From: JAAFJT01 sp043744275
GTDB lineage: Bacteria; Bacteroidota; Bacteroidia; Chitinophagales; Saprospiraceae
NCBI GenBank assembly: GCA_043744275.1
Contig: JAYTUY010000293.1
Coordinates: 1 to 42,588, forward strand
DNA length: 42,588 nucleotides
Direction of reading: 5' to 3'
The notes beneath the pieces were generated by a model, which saw only the letters and a list, made by a program, of their open reading frames with translations, ran no database searches and was not told the DNA's origin. Position numbers and translations under genes: made by a program. The first letter of the stretch is position 1, and the number at the start of each line of letters is the position of its first letter. Below are positions 40,429 to 42,588 of the stretch, one piece after another.

Positions 40429-40709
40429 GTGATAAAAAATTTAGACTTTTGAGTTAAACAATTACGGTTTTAGAAAATAATACTATCTTGTGAATCACGA
40501 CAAATAGACCCCCTCAGTATAAAAAGGTTTAAAAGCCTTTTTTTAATTTGAAATTTTTTTAAAAATTTATTTTTAAATACTTAAAATAAAATTGTGTAAA
40601 TATTTGATTATCAATAAATTGAGATGAGTAGAATTGTTTAAAAAATTTCTAAAAAAAATAATCACTCAATCATCTCATCACTCAATCACTCAATCACTAT
40701 ATTTGCGGC
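40429..40709. other. 281-base divergent intergenic region
   Basis: Very AT-rich gap between divergent genes (lipoprotein minus, pyrR plus). It contains a TACTGAGGGG word (40510), a solitary palindrome (40603-40615) and short TCACTCAA repeats at about 40664-40697. A TATATTTG box (40698-40705) lies only four bases before the pyrR GTG, so pyrR could be leaderless. No hairpin attenuator is recognised. Confidence 0.5.
40698..40705 (+). promoter_or_regulatory. Candidate TAnnTTTG -7 box of pyrR
   Basis: TATATTTG matches the -7 consensus; transcription would start near the GTG itself. No TTG was seen at the expected -33 spacing. Confidence 0.35.
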
Positions 40710-41297
40710 GTGATACAACAAGCAAGAGTCATATCGGAAAAAGAAAAATTCGACCTCACCATTGAGCGTCTGTGCTATCATTTGATAGAAGACTACGACA
40801 CCTTCGAGGATACTTGCATTGTCGGTATTCAAACGGGTGGTGTGCAGTTGGCTGCTCGTTTATTGCAAAAATTGGGCGAAATACTGCCACGCCAAAGCGT
40901 GGTGAAGCCACTGGCATCAAGCGGGGGCAATATTCCCTTCGGCAAACTCGACATTACCTTCTACCGCGACGACTTCCGCACCAGTAAAAAACCGCTCGCT
41001 GCCAACATCAATGATATGCCGTTTGTCATTGAAAATCAAAGGATTATACTTGTTGATGATGTGTTATATACAGGTCGCTCAGTGCAAGCAGCCATGACAG
41101 CCCTCAATCATTATGGTCGCCCCAAATCCATCAAATTATTGGTGTTAGTAGAAAGAAGATTCAATAGAGAAATCCCTGTTCGACCTGATTATATTGGCTT
41201 ATCAATGGACTCTTTAGATGACGCCTACGTGAGTGTAGAGTGGGCTGAAACTGAGGGGGAAGACCGTGTGTTAATTTATCCAAAGAAGGTTTCTTAA
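40710..41297 (+). CDS. pyrR: PyrR: pyrimidine operon regulator / uracil phosphoribosyltransferase
   Basis: A 195-residue type I phosphoribosyltransferase of the PyrR family. The PRPP-binding motif is RIILVDDVLYTGRSVQAAMT (VDDVLYTGRS 115-124). The N-terminal IVGIQTGGVQLAARLLQKL and the SSGGNIPFGKLDITFYRDDF segment match PyrR. It starts at GTG (no ATG is available without losing the N-terminal domain). In Gram-positives PyrR binds pyr mRNA attenuators; in Bacteroidota this mechanism is less studied, and no clear attenuator is seen. pyrB follows. A word variant (41249) encodes TEG near the C-terminus. Confidence 0.93.
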   Translation: MIQQARVISEKEKFDLTIERLCYHLIEDYDTFEDTCIVGIQTGGVQLAARLLQKLGEILPRQSVVKPLASSGGNIPFGKLDITFYRDDFRTSKKPLAANINDMPFVIENQRIILVDDVLYTGRSVQAAMTALNHYGRPKSIKLLVLVERRFNREIPVRPDYIGLSMDSLDDAYVSVEWAETEGEDRVLIYPKKVS

Positions 41298-41380
41298 TTG
41301 ATAAATCAAGAAACAATATATCGATGTAAAATTTTAATCAGTTAAAATTTTCTTCCATTTAAAAAATAAAAAATATATAA

Positions 41381-42313
41381 ATGGCTGAAAAGCAATTATC
41401 TACGAAACATCTTTTGGGCATCAAAGACATCACAGCGAATGATATAAATCTCATTTTTGAAAACGCTGACCAATTTATAGATGTCATTAATCGCCCGATT
41501 AAGAAAGTGCCGTCGTTGCGCGATACCACTATTGTCAATCTTTTTTTTGAAAATTCGACCCGAACGCGCATCTCTTTTGAGTTAGCTGAAAAACGCCTTT
41601 CCGCCGATGTTTTGAATTTTACGGCATCCGCTTCCTCCGTCTCAAAAGGTGAAACTTTGTTGGATACTGTCAATAATATATTGGCGATGAAGGTAGATAT
41701 GGTCGTTATGAGGCATCCTGCGCCTGGAGCACCACATTATTTGGCTTCAAAAATCAACGCCAATATCGTCAACGCAGGCGATGGCACGCACGAACACCCC
41801 ACGCAAGCCCTACTCGATGCCTATTCTATCCGCCGTCAACTCGGTGGAGTAGGCGGTAAAAAAGTCGCTATTTTTGGAGACATTTTGCACTCGCGTGTCG
41901 CCTTGAGTAATATATATTGTTTGAAAAAATTAGGCGCAGAAGTCAAGGTTTGTGGACCACCGACGTTGATTCCAAAACACATCGAAAAGTTAGGCGTAGG
42001 AGTAGAGCATGATGTGAGAAAAACGCTACAATGGTGCGATGTTGCCAACGTATTGCGCATTCAATTAGAACGTCAAGACATTAAATTTTTCCCTTCCTTG
42101 AGAGAATATTCTCAATACTTCGGCATCAATAAAGCCTTGCTCGAAAGCATTGATAATCAAGTAGTTATCATGCATCCGGGTCCTATTAATCGAGGTGTGG
42201 AAATCACTTCAGATGCTGCTGATTCGGCTAATTCTATTATACTCGATCAAGTGGAAAATGGGGTAGCGGTGAGGATGGCTGTGCTATATCTTTTGGCGGC
42301 GCGAAGGAGTTGA
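41381..42313 (+). CDS. pyrB: Aspartate carbamoyltransferase catalytic subunit
   Basis: Second enzyme of pyrimidine biosynthesis: aspartate plus carbamoyl phosphate gives carbamoyl aspartate. The 310-residue protein has FFENSTRTRISFELAEKRL (carbamoyl-phosphate site, residues near 50), HPTQALLDAYSIRRQ (near 127), KVAIFGDILHSRVALSN and the C-terminal VVIMHPGPINRGVEI. Full length. It is co-oriented with pyrR (83-base gap), so the two are probably one operon. No regulatory subunit gene (pyrI) is visible in the window. Confidence 0.97.
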   Translation: MAEKQLSTKHLLGIKDITANDINLIFENADQFIDVINRPIKKVPSLRDTTIVNLFFENSTRTRISFELAEKRLSADVLNFTASASSVSKGETLLDTVNNILAMKVDMVVMRHPAPGAPHYLASKINANIVNAGDGTHEHPTQALLDAYSIRRQLGGVGGKKVAIFGDILHSRVALSNIYCLKKLGAEVKVCGPPTLIPKHIEKLGVGVEHDVRKTLQWCDVANVLRIQLERQDIKFFPSLREYSQYFGINKALLESIDNQVVIMHPGPINRGVEITSDAADSANSIILDQVENGVAVRMAVLYLLAARRS

Positions 42314-42355
42314 GAGTTTTGAGTTGGGAGTTTTGAGTTGGGAGTTTTGAGTTGG
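42314..42355. repeat. Three-unit 14-bp tandem repeat after pyrB
   Basis: GAGTTTTGAGTTGG repeats three times (42314, 42328, 42342), directly after the pyrB stop. Short tandem array, probably slippage-generated. Confidence 0.8.
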
Positions 42356-42588
42356 GATTGTGTAATAAGTCAAAAATATACAAAATTTAAATTTTTATAC
42401 CAAATTAAATTTTGAATTTAGCACAATTTGGGGTTGTGTAAAAAGGGTTTGGGCTATTTTAATGCCCAAATATTATTCGGTTTTGAACGCAGATTTACGA
42501 AATCTGTGGTGCGACATAAAGTTATGTACTACCCTTGGGACATAAAGTTGAAACCGCCTTAGCGTTCTTTGAAAATACTGTGAATTTT
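42356..42588. other. Non-coding tail with weak hairpins
   Basis: No convincing gene. A weak stem TTTGGGC/GCCCAAA (42448-42454, 42464-42470) may end the pyrR-pyrB transcript, though no U-run follows. Further on are AGATTT-ACG-AAATCT (42491-42505) and two copies of GACATAAAGTT at about 42513 and 42539. The window ends before the next gene. Confidence 0.4.

Overview
The window is a piece of a Bacteroidota chromosome, most likely from the Saprospiria/Chitinophagia side of the phylum. The evidence is AT-rich DNA, type IX secretion sorting domains (type A at 29569-31125, CHU_C/type B at 36256-37500), a PorP/SprF-OmpA protein, LytTR regulators, a SusC-like TonB receptor with an N-terminal carboxypeptidase-regulatory domain, a short NuoG and TAnnTTTG-type -7 promoter boxes. 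No tRNA, rRNA, CRISPR array or recognisable insertion sequence was seen.

Layout. (1) 1-17,227, minus strand: the NADH:quinone oxidoreductase (complex I) genes nuoA to nuoK in canonical order, read right to left; nuoL/M/N would lie beyond the left edge. Almost every junction between nuoC and nuoG carries extra genes: Uma2-type nuclease plus an LprI-like protein (nuoC/nuoD), inorganic pyrophosphatase (nuoD/nuoE), a DUF2683 antitoxin with a frameshifted RelE-like toxin, a second Uma2 and an AAA-ATPase/PIN-like pair (nuoE/nuoF), and a tail-anchored protein, an MNT/HEPN pair, a lipocalin-like protein and a DUF433 protein (nuoF/nuoG). A frameshifted antitoxin-like gene and a truncated membrane ORF lie beyond nuoK. 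(2) 17,465-20,386, minus: an M1-family lipoprotein peptidase and a metallo-beta-lactamase-fold hydrolase. (3) 20,639-25,646: a LytS/LytTR two-component pair, a small coupled two-gene operon (DUF6934-like plus partner), a DinB-like protein, a DUF5995 protein and a NarL-type regulator. (4) 25,881-29,202, plus: a beta-helix lipoprotein and a 7TM sensor kinase that probably pairs with the NarL-type regulator; then a 9-unit, 21-bp tandem array. (5) 29,569-40,428, minus: cell-surface genes, namely a T9SS-sorted alpha/beta-hydrolase-like protein, a TonB receptor, PorP/SprF-TSP3-OmpA with a CHU_C partner, a heptad-repeat tail-fibre-like protein and a lipoprotein. (6) 40,710-42,313, plus: pyrR and pyrB.

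The most striking signal is not a gene. The 10-base word TACTGAGGGG (reverse complement CCCCTCAGTA) occurs 29 times exactly and at least 7 more times with one mismatch, about one copy per 1.2 kb, where chance predicts about 0.1 copy. It lies in intergenic DNA and inside 18 positions of unrelated coding genes. There it uses every reading frame that avoids its internal TGA, and at one gene that TGA is the stop codon. Density, lack of frame or gene preference and presence on both strands resemble DNA-uptake sequences or other genome-wide iterated words. I know of no described equivalent in Bacteroidota. In the nuo region the word is often paired with an ATTGA-N3-TCAAT palindrome 8-14 bp away, at the borders of the accessory modules.
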